From ZC4RG30 sp964455685 (lineage in GTDB: Bacteria; Pseudomonadota; Gammaproteobacteria; Steroidobacterales; Steroidobacteraceae): a DNA stretch of 6,799 nucleotides. This document shows, one piece after another, positions 1 through 5,328 of this stretch. Each line of letters starts with the position of its first letter. The first letter of the stretch is position 1. Made by a program: the position numbers and the translations under genes. Below the pieces are notes generated by a model that was given only the letters and a program-made list of their open reading frames with translations, made no database searches and was not told where the DNA came from. The stretch is from assembly GCA_964455685.1 (NCBI GenBank), contig CAYVZE010000108.1:1-6799 (forward strand), in the 5' to 3' direction.

Positions 1-607
1 TGCGGGACGCGGTCGCTGCCCGGCAGGACATGCTGTTCACCGTACCGACCGACGAGTGGACGCGCTGCCCGGCGTGTTCCATACCATCGGCGAGCGGGCG
101 AGGCACCTGCACGACTTCATCGGCGCGTATTCACGCTTTGCGCGCCTGCCGGCGCCACAGCCGCAGCCGGTGGACTGGGCGCAGTTCGTGGCGCAGTTGC
201 GCCACCAGATGGAGTTCACCTCGGTGCAGCCCCTGCCCGCCGGAGTCGGGTGGTTCGACCGGGCGCAACTCGAGCAGGCGCTGATCAACCTGCTGAAGAA
301 CGCACATGAATCCGGCAGCACGCCGCAGGCGGTGGAACTCGCGGTGACGCTGACCGACAGCCACCAGCGCATCGAGGTGCGCGACCGCGGTTCCGGCATG
401 AGCGAGCAGGTGCTCACCCAGGCACTGCTGCCGTTCTACTCCACCAAGCGCAAGGGCACCGGCCTCGGGCTGGCGCTGGCGCGCGAAATCGCCGAGGCGC
501 ATGGCGGGCAGATCCGCATCGCCAACCGCCCCGAGGGCGGCGTGGCGGTGACGCTGGTCCTGCCGCGCAAGGCCGACGAGGCATCGCCGGCCGCGGCAAC
601 GCCCTGA
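1..607 (+). CDS. Sensor histidine kinase, C-terminal part, with apparent frameshift near position 57
   Basis: This is the ATP-binding half of a two-component sensor kinase; its 5' part lies outside the window. Numbering from the GTG at 56, the protein shows an end-of-dimerisation-domain stretch (IGERARHLHDFIGAYSRFARLP, here split as residues 11-20 and 21-32), an N box (INLLKNA, 77-83), a G1 box (DRGSGM, 110-115), an F box (PFYSTK, 126-131) and a G2 box (GTGLGLA, 134-140). The phosphorylated His box is not in the window. The frame of this domain is poor upstream of 56, with few G/C third positions and an Arg-rich product. The frame starting at base 3 is good there (RDAVAARQDMLFTVPTDEW). The coding frame therefore seems to step back by one base around 55-62, which is a one-base deletion or an assembly error. 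The GTG at 56 is not a believable start. No partner response regulator is visible. Family assignment is firm; the signal sensed is unknown. Confidence 0.88.
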   Translation, partial: AGRGRCPAGHAVHRTDRRVDALPGVFHTIGERARHLHDFIGAYSRFARLPAPQPQPVDWAQFVAQLRHQMEFTSVQPLPAGVGWFDRAQLEQALINLLKNAHESGSTPQAVELAVTLTDSHQRIEVRDRGSGMSEQVLTQALLPFYSTKRKGTGLGLALAREIAEAHGGQIRIANRPEGGVAVTLVLPRKADEASPAAATP

Positions 608-748
608 GGCCTCCGCTGTCGCCATCCGGCAACGCGGGTAGGACTGCGCCTACGCCATCGAGCCACGTGCGGCGAGTGCTTCACCGGGCCATGGCGCGCA
701 AGCTCCATTCCTCACGACCGGTTCCCGTCGAAGAGGAGAAGAAGCGCC

Positions 749-1063
749 ATGAAGAAGATCCCGGCAATCCTGGCCTCCATGATGGCCTGTGCCCTGCTCG
801 CCGCCTGCAACCAGGCCCCAATGGAGCAGTCCGACAGTGGTACCTTCGGCTCCGGCGCTTCCGACACCGGCGCTGATGGCGTGGGCATTGGCACCGCGGC
901 GCCGCAGACCCTGCCCCCTCCGATTGAAACGACGCCCGAAAGCGACCCCTATGGCACCGGCTCGCCGGATGCAGGCGCGGGCGACATCGACTCCACGGTG
1001 CCGTTCGATCCGGATGCGCCGGAAGATGCCGCGGGCGGGGCCGTGCCGCCCCCCGAGCTCTAG
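749..1063 (+). CDS. Small Pro/Asp-rich lipoprotein of unknown function
   Basis: This is a 104-residue exported lipoprotein. It has a short basic start (MKK), a hydrophobic stretch (residues 4-19) and a lipobox LAAC with the lipidated cysteine at 20. Residue +2 is Asn rather than Asp, which favours outer-membrane sorting under the usual Lol rule. The remainder is low-complexity sequence rich in Gly, Ala, Asp, Pro and Thr, with no recognisable fold and probably disordered. An AGGAG Shine-Dalgarno sequence at 734-738 supports the ATG. The stop lies 11 bases before the ATG of sodC, so the two genes are probably co-transcribed. This suggests a periplasmic or envelope role near the superoxide dismutase, but no function can be assigned. 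Confidence 0.8.
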   Translation: MKKIPAILASMMACALLAACNQAPMEQSDSGTFGSGASDTGADGVGIGTAAPQTLPPPIETTPESDPYGTGSPDAGAGDIDSTVPFDPDAPEDAAGGAVPPPEL

Positions 1064-1074
1064 CAGGCACTCCC

Positions 1075-1668
1075 ATGAACCACCGGCCCGTGCTCCTCAC
1101 ATTGATCTGCATTTCCGTGGCGGCCTGCTCGCGCAATGACGCGCCACGGGAGCCCGGAAGCGGCCCGGGTGCGCCCGCCGATCCGTCGTCGATGACGCCT
1201 GCGGGCGCGCCGGCGCCGGCGGCTGCGCTGGCCCGGCTGGAAAGCCGCTCCGGCAGTGCCGCCGTCGGGGAACTCCAGCTCCGGGCCACCGAAGGCGGGG
1301 TGGTGATCGAAGGAGAGATCGGTGGCCTCACCGCCGGGTCCGAACACGGTTTCCACGTCCATGAGTCGGGCGATTGTTCCGCGCCGGATGCCTCCAGCGC
1401 CGGCGGGCATTTCAATCCCCATGATGCGCAGCATGGCCCGCCGACGGTGCCGCAGGACCAGCACCACCTGGGCGACATGCCCAACATCCTTGCCGATGAG
1501 AACGGCTTCAGCCGCATCAACGTGGCCATCCTCGGCGCCACGCTGCGTGATGGCAGCGCCAACGACCTGGTCGGCAGGTCGGTCGTCGTGCACGAGAAGC
1601 GCGACGACTATGTCTCGCAGCCCGCGGGCGACTCGGGGGAGCGGATTGCCTGCGGCGTGATCCGGTGA
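1075..1668 (+). CDS. sodC: Superoxide dismutase [Cu-Zn], lipoprotein form
   Basis: SodC converts superoxide to oxygen and hydrogen peroxide in the periplasm. The 197-residue protein has a signal peptide ending in VAAC (lipidated Cys18), a Pro/Ala/Ser-rich linker to about residue 50, then the beta-barrel enzyme. By alignment to the known family pattern, the ligands are all present: H94 and H96 (FHVH), H112 (GGHFNP), H120, H131, D134 (HLGD) and H173 (VVHEK). The structural disulfide pair C101 and C193 and the active-site Arg190 (GERIACG) are also present. The enzyme therefore looks fully active. The Shine-Dalgarno before the ATG is weak and the preceding gene ends 11 bases upstream, so translation may be coupled. 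The lipobox and linker indicate a membrane-tethered form rather than the soluble periplasmic one; outer versus inner membrane is not certain (Ser at +2 favours outer). Confidence 0.96.
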   Translation: MNHRPVLLTLICISVAACSRNDAPREPGSGPGAPADPSSMTPAGAPAPAAALARLESRSGSAAVGELQLRATEGGVVIEGEIGGLTAGSEHGFHVHESGDCSAPDASSAGGHFNPHDAQHGPPTVPQDQHHLGDMPNILADENGFSRINVAILGATLRDGSANDLVGRSVVVHEKRDDYVSQPAGDSGERIACGVIR

Positions 1669-1671
1669 CCG

Positions 1672-1693
1672 GTGGCTAGTTACTGATAGCCGC
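1672..1693. terminator. Possible bidirectional hairpin between convergent genes
   Basis: Bases 1672-1678 (GTGGCTA) can pair with 1687-1693 (TAGCCGC), giving seven pairs including one G-T, around an 8-base loop. It lies just after the sodC stop and covers the stop codon of the convergent META-domain gene, where a shared terminator would be expected. There is no clear T tract on either side, so this is only a candidate. Confidence 0.25.
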
Positions 1694-2135
1694 GAGGCGC
1701 CAGCAGCAGCGACCCGGCGTCATTGCGCAGGCTGATGGTGTCGTCGCGCTCGCGCCGCAGGTGCGTTTCACCGCGCAGCACATTCAGTACGCGCGCTTCC
1801 TGGCGCTGCAGGCGTTCGTCCACGCAGGCCCGGCGTGTGCTCATCACCTCACCGATGCGCAGGATCGCGTCGTCGCGGATGTACGGCCCGGAGAAGGTGT
1901 TGCAGCCGGCGTTGCCGCTGATCCGGCCGTCGACGCTGAAATCCACCGACAGGGGTTCCTCCCCTCGCAGCGGCACGCTGCCGTCGATGGCGACGATGAC
2001 CCAGCGGCTGCCGTCCAGGTCCGGCACGGGCGGTGAAGTGCCACCGGTCGAAGCGCATGCCGCCACCAGCAGCAAGAGGGGGAACAGAACGAATCCGGAA
2101 CCGTGTCGGACGAAACGATCGGGGTAGTTTCGCAT
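1680..2135 (-). CDS. META-domain (DUF306/HslJ-like) lipoprotein
   Basis: This is a 151-residue envelope lipoprotein. The signal peptide has a basic N-region, a hydrophobic core at about residues 15-24 (FVLFPLLLLV) and a VAAC lipobox with Cys27. The mature part is a single META domain: the opening strand with SRWVIVAIDG (43-52), the hallmark SGNAGCNTFSG (73-83), then STRRACVDERLQRQE (99-113) and a final LLLAP. These match the HslJ/META family, whose E. coli member is linked to heat-induced novobiocin resistance; the biochemical activity of the family is not known. The two conserved cysteines C78 and C104 may form a disulfide. The gene converges on sodC with 11 bases between stops. A weak GGGAA Shine-Dalgarno precedes the ATG. 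Confidence 0.9.
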   Translation of the reverse strand: MRNYPDRFVRHGSGFVLFPLLLLVAACASTGGTSPPVPDLDGSRWVIVAIDGSVPLRGEEPLSVDFSVDGRISGNAGCNTFSGPYIRDDAILRIGEVMSTRRACVDERLQRQEARVLNVLRGETHLRRERDDTISLRNDAGSLLLAPRGYQ

Positions 2136-2173
2136 GGCAGTTTCCCGGTACGCGTTCTGTTCCCTTGGGCTCG

Positions 2174-2179
2174 ACTATA
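2174..2179 (-). promoter_or_regulatory. Candidate -10 element for the META-domain gene
   Basis: On the - strand the hexamer TATAGT lies 38 bases upstream of the META-gene ATG, in an otherwise GC-rich spacer (2136-2299). No good -35 lies at the usual distance; a TTGCGA at 2203-2208 is 23 bases away, which is too far. The hexamer would give a leader of about 30 bases. The rest of 2136-2299 shows no other feature I can support. Confidence 0.25.
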
Positions 2180-2299
2180 GGCGCAGGTGCGGCGCCGTTT
2201 CTTCGCAACGACGGGCAGGACGGGTCCGACAGCCGGCGCGGTCGCCGGAACCGTTGCCCGCTGCCGCCGCCCGGTCCGGGTCCCTGGCCGTGGGGCGCG

Positions 2300-3297
2300 T
2301 CACGGCGGCAGGACGAGGTTGTTCTCCCCGTCCCAGCCCGTGCGGTTGTCGCGGAATGAATCCAGCACGATGCGGTCCATCACCGTCTCGCGCACATAGG
2401 AGAGCTTCACTCGCATGGGTTCGGCCAGGAACCCCGGGTCCTCTATCACCATCTCGCCCTCGATGCGGTCGGGCGCGACCTTGCGCAGGCGTTCGGTGTA
2501 GCGTGCCTTCGCGGTGAACGGCATCGCCAGGCCGAAGAATTCCCGCGGAGGGCGCACGTCGATGGTCTCGATCACCAGCGTGTCGCCTTCCCAGTGTCCC
2601 ACCGAGTCGCCCCAGGTCGTCGGCGGCCAGCGGTCTTCCTCGGGCGGGCGGCCGCGGCCATCGGTGTAGATGCGCCGCATGTCGCGATAGCCGTTGAAGA
2701 TCAGTGTTTCCTCGGGCGTGATGAAGAACTGCAGCGGCGCATAGCAATGCATCATCAGCGGATAGCCCCATCCCTCCACGCCGTGTTCGGTCCTGCCGGG
2801 ATCCCCGCCGGTGGCCTGGAGGATGGACTGGACGGTGGCGCGACCCTGCGGTGTCAGCGGCGCCTCCTGGTTGAATATGAACAGCGGCGGCGGCTTGGGC
2901 TGGTTGCCTNNNNNNNNNNNNNNNNNNNNNNNNNNNNNNNNNNNNNNNNNNNNNNNNNNNNNNNNNNNNNNNNNNNNNNNNNNNNNNNNNNNNNNNNNNN
3001 NNNNNNNNNCAGCGGCGCCTCCTGGTTGAATATGAACAGCGGCGGCGGCTTGGGCTGGTTGCCTGGAGAGACAGAGGCTTCCACGGAAGCCTCGATGAAG
3101 GGATAGCCGTCGAGGCCCACGGGCGGGGAATCGACACGCCAGATGCCCGTCCAGTCGGGGAGCGCGGCGAAGGCCGCGACCCGGCGATCGGATGCCTCGT
3201 CCCCCTGTGCGCCCGCCGCGAGCGCGGTCGAAAGCAGCGCGCCCGTGCGCAGGAATCGCAGCATCGCGCCGCGCCGGGTCCAGGTTTCACGGCTCAT
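2300..3297 (-). CDS. Uncharacterised exported protein, partner of the DUF6152 protein; interrupted by assembly gap
   Basis: As given, the gene is split by 100 Ns, and its two halves are in different frames. Removing one 55-bp repeat copy together with the Ns (155 bases) joins them into one frame of 280 codons. The ATG at 3297 overlaps the stop of the upstream DUF6152 gene as ATGA. The product has a signal sequence (residues 1 to about 30; TRRGAML is somewhat like a twin-arginine motif, but Sec is possible). It then has LPDWTGIWRVD (46-56), FNQEAPLTPQGRA (90-102), RRIYTDGR (156-163) and GHWEGDTLVIET (182-193), and it ends LVLPP. I recognise this pattern as a widespread family of bacterial hypothetical proteins marked by the TDGR and GHWEGDTLV motifs. 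No enzymatic role is known to me. The coupling to the DUF6152 gene suggests both act together in the cell envelope. Confidence 0.8.
2855..2909. repeat. 55-bp exact direct repeat, copy 1 (gap edge)
   Basis: This copy is identical over all 55 bases to 3010-3064 and ends exactly at the first N. The similarity stops at once on the far side. A repeat that touches both edges of a scaffold gap and has the length of a common assembler k-mer (55) is most simply a contig overlap written twice, not a biological repeat. Confidence 0.95.
2910..3009. other. Assembly gap (100 Ns)
   Basis: Exactly 100 unknown bases, a conventional placeholder length. It falls inside the exported-protein gene. The flanking repeat and the frame analysis indicate that no sequence is really missing here and that the two contigs overlap by 55 bases. 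Confidence 0.97.
3010..3064. repeat. 55-bp exact direct repeat, copy 2 (gap edge)
   Basis: Second copy of the 55-base sequence at 2855-2909, starting at the first base after the Ns. On the - strand it encodes the residues GNQPKPPPLFIFNQEAPL of the exported protein (together with one more codon at its 5' edge). Merged with copy 1, it leads in frame into TPQGRATVQ. Confidence 0.95.
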
Positions 3298-3680
3298 TGC
3301 GGCACCTGCGCCGTGCGCCCCACGGGGCTGCCGTCCGCGCGGGTGGCTTCGATCAGCAGCGCCGCGGGGTTCTGCGCCTGCAGCTTGCGGTGGGGGGTGA
3401 CGATCACGGAGATCGCGTCCCCGGGCTTCAGGCTCGAGGGTTTCCATCCGCTCTGCTGCAGGTACATCGGGGCGGCTGCCTCGATGCTCCATTCGACCAT
3501 TGCCCCGTCCGGTCCTTCGACCAACAGCTGGACGTAGCAATGCGGATTGCGCCACTGGAACTCGCGCACCGTGCCCTTCAGGGTGAGGCGCTGCGACTGG
3601 TCAAACATCGACGCGGAGTGGTGCGCGGCGGCCGGCCCGCAGGCGAGCACCAGCAGCGCCGGGATCAGGCGCCTGTACAT
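3294..3680 (-). CDS. DUF6152-family exported protein
   Basis: This 128-residue protein has a signal peptide (MYRRLIPALLVLACGPAAA, 1-19) with a likely cut after AAA, so the mature chain would begin HHSASMFD. The rest matches the DUF6152 pattern as I know it: LKGTVREFQWRNPHCYVQLLV (two parts: residues 34-43 and 44-54), WSIEAAAP (64-71), a GWKPSSLKPGD segment (78-88), then a strand with VTPHRK (94-99) and a closing ADGSPVG (115-121). This is probably a small beta-barrel (OB-like) periplasmic protein; function is unknown. A longer open frame runs upstream to 4088, but the AAGGAGG six bases before this ATG and the signal peptide fix the start. Its stop overlaps the ATG of the next gene. Confidence 0.9.
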   Translation of the reverse strand: MYRRLIPALLVLACGPAAAHHSASMFDQSQRLTLKGTVREFQWRNPHCYVQLLVEGPDGAMVEWSIEAAAPMYLQQSGWKPSSLKPGDAISVIVTPHRKLQAQNPAALLIEATRADGSPVGRTAQVPQ

Positions 3681-3686
3681 CGGGAA

Positions 3687-3693
3687 CCTCCTT
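3687..3693 (-). promoter_or_regulatory. Strong Shine-Dalgarno deciding the DUF6152 start
   Basis: AAGGAGG on the - strand, six bases before the ATG at 3680. It rules out the far upstream starts of the same open frame, which run through the TetR gene on the other strand. Confidence 0.85.
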
Positions 3694-3716
3694 GTTCTCC
3701 GGGTGTTGCTTCGGAA

Positions 3717-3745
3717 TTCGTACTCCTGTCCCGCACGGTCCGCAA
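3717..3745 (-). promoter_or_regulatory. Candidate promoter of the DUF6152 operon
   Basis: On the - strand TTGCGG (3740-3745) is followed after 17 bases by TACGAA (3717-3722). Each hexamer matches the sigma-70 consensus at three positions. It would give a leader of about 30 bases containing the strong Shine-Dalgarno. The palindrome at 3773-3794 lies 27 bases upstream of the -35, where a bound repressor or activator could affect it. Confidence 0.35.
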
Positions 3746-3767
3746 GCCGGGCAGGAGGTCGTTGCCC

Positions 3768-3795
3768 TTGACACATACCAACCGGTTGGTATGTT
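3768..3795 (+). promoter_or_regulatory. Promoter of the TetR-VOC-VOC operon
   Basis: A perfect TTGACA (3768-3773) and TATGTT (3790-3795) are separated by 16 bases. Transcription would start near 3802-3803, within about three bases of the ATG at 3805. There is no Shine-Dalgarno before that ATG, so the first message is probably leaderless. The spacer is filled by the palindromic operator. Confidence 0.7.
3773..3794. promoter_or_regulatory. Perfect 22-bp palindromic operator, probable TetR binding site
   Basis: The half-site ACATACCAACC (3773-3783) is followed directly by its exact reverse complement (3784-3794). Symmetry stops at 3772/3795. It fills the spacer between the -35 and -10 and overlaps both, the classic position for an autorepressor operator. 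Size and two-fold symmetry fit a TetR-family dimer, and the gene that follows encodes one. Binding by that protein is inference. Confidence 0.85.
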
Positions 3796-3804
3796 CTTGG
3801 CCTC

Positions 3805-4473
3805 ATGTCCCCGCCTGAAGGACTCGTTCCCTCCATCCCGTTTGCCTCCAAGGGCACGCGCACCGCGCTGGAGGACGCGGCCATCTGCCTGGTCCGCCGC
3901 CAAGGCTGGACCGCAACGACGGTGGAACAGGTTTGTCGGACCGCTGGCGTAACAAAGGGCGCCTTTTTCCACCACTTTGATTCAAAAGAGGCGCTGGGTG
4001 TGGCCGCAGCACGCCGGTGGGGAGAGGTGACCAGCGCGCTGTTCAGCAGCGCCGGGTACCATGGCCTCGCCGATCCGCTGGCGCGCATCTACGCCTACCT
4101 GGACTTCCGCGGGCAGCTGGCCGAGGGGCCGCTGGAAGCGGTGACCTGCTTCGCCGGTACGATGGTGCAGGAGACTTTCGCCACCTGCGAACCGCTGCGG
4201 GCGGCCTGCGGCCAGACCATCGACGCGCACGTGGCGCTGCTCACGCCGGACTTCCAGGAGGCCATCGAGCGGTATCCGCCGCGGGAGCCGGCCACGGCCG
4301 CTGGCCTCGCGCTCCACACGCAGGTCGTATTGCAGGGTGCCTTCGTGCTCGCCAAGGCCAAGGGCGACAGCGCGCCGGTGCGGGACGCACTGGCGCACCT
4401 GAAGCGCTACCTGGGCCTGCTGTTCGGGCACCCGGCGCCGGCCCCCAATGACGAGGAGAAGCAATCCCCATGA
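3805..4473 (+). CDS. TetR/AcrR-family transcriptional regulator
   Basis: This is a 222-residue one-component repressor. The N-terminal DNA-binding domain spans about residues 17-64: first helix TRTALEDAAICLVRRQG (18-34), then the helix-turn-helix TTVEQVCRTAGVTKGAFFHHF (in parts: 38-48 and 49-58) and SKEAL. The C-terminal ligand domain (about 70-210) contains several cysteines (C115, C128, C135) that could make it redox- or electrophile-responsive; this is only a suggestion. The ATG at 3805 is the only usable start before the domain. It has no Shine-Dalgarno and lies at the predicted transcription start. The stop overlaps the next ATG (ATGA at 4470-4473). It probably represses its own operon through the palindrome just upstream. 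The ligand is unknown; the neighbouring VOC genes hint at a reactive carbonyl or aromatic compound. Confidence 0.93.
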   Translation: MSPPEGLVPSIPFASKGTRTALEDAAICLVRRQGWTATTVEQVCRTAGVTKGAFFHHFDSKEALGVAAARRWGEVTSALFSSAGYHGLADPLARIYAYLDFRGQLAEGPLEAVTCFAGTMVQETFATCEPLRAACGQTIDAHVALLTPDFQEAIERYPPREPATAAGLALHTQVVLQGAFVLAKAKGDSAPVRDALAHLKRYLGLLFGHPAPAPNDEEKQSP

Positions 4474-5267
4474 CGACCCGGCCCAGCAGCTTCGTCTGGT
4501 ACGAGCTGATGACCTCCGATGCCGATGCCGCGGCGCGCTTCTACAACGCGGTGATCGGCTGGCACATCCCCGCGCAGGCGGACCCGCAGTCCGCTGGTCG
4601 CGACTACCGCATGATCACGCGCGCCGATGGCGGCAATGCGGGCGGCCTGTTGCAGCTCACGCCCGAGATGCAGGCGGGCGGGGCGCTGCCGTGCTGGCTG
4701 ATGTACCTGGCCGTGTCCGATGTCGCCGCCACTGCCAGCGCCATCGAGGCGGACGGAGGAAAGGTGCACATGCGGCTGTCGCTGCCGGTGGGCGAACTCG
4801 CCATGGTGACTGATCCGTCCGGCGTGCCGTTCTACGTGATGCGCCCGGTGCCGCCGCCGGGGCGGCCCGACGCGGTCAGCGACGTGTTCGACCGCGAAGC
4901 CGCGCAACGGGTGCGCTGGAACGAGCTTGCCAGCGCCGACCCGGCCAGGGCGCGGGACTTTTACGCGAAGCACTTCGGTTTCGTGTTCACCGACCGGTTC
5001 CCGATGGGAGACCTCGGTGAGTACTGCGTGTTCGAGGATGGCGGCGTGCGCTCCGGCGCGATTGCGCCGCGGGCGAGCGATGCGCCCCCGGGCGGCTGGC
5101 TGCTGTACTTCGGCGTGCCGTCGCTGACCGCCGCCCGCCGCGCCATCGAGGCCGGCGGCGGCAAGGTGCTGCAGGAACCCGAGGCCGTGCCCGGTGGCGA
5201 GTTCTCGCTGATCGCTGCCGATCCACAGGGCGCGCACTTCGGCATCGTCGGCCCGAAGGGCGACTGA
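4470..5267 (+). CDS. Two-domain VOC-family (glyoxalase-like) protein
   Basis: This 265-residue cytoplasmic protein is made of two vicinal-oxygen-chelate modules: about 7-126 (FVWYELMTSDADAAARFY through DPSGVPFYVM) and about 147-261 (VRWNELASADPARARDFY through DPQGAHFGIV). It resembles the group annotated as predicted enzymes related to lactoylglutathione lyase (COG3324-like). Each module begins with a conserved Glu (E12, E152) at the usual place of the first metal ligand. The second modules of this group are often degenerate, so catalytic activity cannot be assumed. A GAGGAG Shine-Dalgarno lies 11 bases upstream inside the TetR gene, and the ATGA overlap indicates coupled translation. The substrate is unknown; isomerase, hydrolase, dioxygenase or binding protein are all possible in this fold. 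Confidence 0.9.
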   Translation: MTTRPSSFVWYELMTSDADAAARFYNAVIGWHIPAQADPQSAGRDYRMITRADGGNAGGLLQLTPEMQAGGALPCWLMYLAVSDVAATASAIEADGGKVHMRLSLPVGELAMVTDPSGVPFYVMRPVPPPGRPDAVSDVFDREAAQRVRWNELASADPARARDFYAKHFGFVFTDRFPMGDLGEYCVFEDGGVRSGAIAPRASDAPPGGWLLYFGVPSLTAARRAIEAGGGKVLQEPEAVPGGEFSLIAADPQGAHFGIVGPKGD

Positions 5268-5315
5268 TTGTCGATCCCGGGTGTGTCGGATCGTCGAGGA
5301 GTGGCAACCCGCACG

Positions 5316-5321
5316 AGGAGG
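5316..5321 (+). promoter_or_regulatory. Shine-Dalgarno deciding the PhnB-like start
   Basis: AGGAGG ends seven bases before the ATG at 5329. It selects this start over the in-frame GTG at 5281, which would add a 16-residue extension unlike the family. Confidence 0.8.
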
Positions 5322-5328
5322 ACATCCG

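Noticed and set aside
638..653. GTAGG / CCTAC inverted repeat after the kinase gene
   Set aside because: Only five pairs with a six-base loop and no T tract. It is somewhat like REP elements of this group, but with no second copy in the window it cannot be supported as a REP or terminator. The rest of 608-748 shows only the AGGAG of the next gene.
681..1562. Long - strand open frame opposite the lipoprotein and sodC genes
   Set aside because: Its product is Arg/Ser/Pro-rich with no motifs, and the + strand carries a complete SodC with all metal ligands. It is a GC-rich shadow.
2855..3064. Biological direct repeat or insertion-site duplication
   Set aside because: The copies abut the Ns exactly, have the length of a common k-mer, and collapsing them restores the reading frame. 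An assembly overlap explains everything.
3294..4088. Long - strand open frame of 264 codons across the TetR gene
   Set aside because: Only its last 128 codons are coding. A signal peptide and a perfect Shine-Dalgarno fix the start at 3680; the upstream part is the antisense of the TetR gene.
5272..5293. CGATCC / GGATCG inverted repeat between the two VOC genes
   Set aside because: Six perfect pairs with a ten-base loop but no T run; it does not resemble the TetR palindrome. Probably chance, so the two genes are still treated as one operon.
5281..5328. GTG start at 5281 for the PhnB-like protein
   Set aside because: The 16-residue extension is unlike the family, and AGGAGG sits seven bases before the ATG at 5329.
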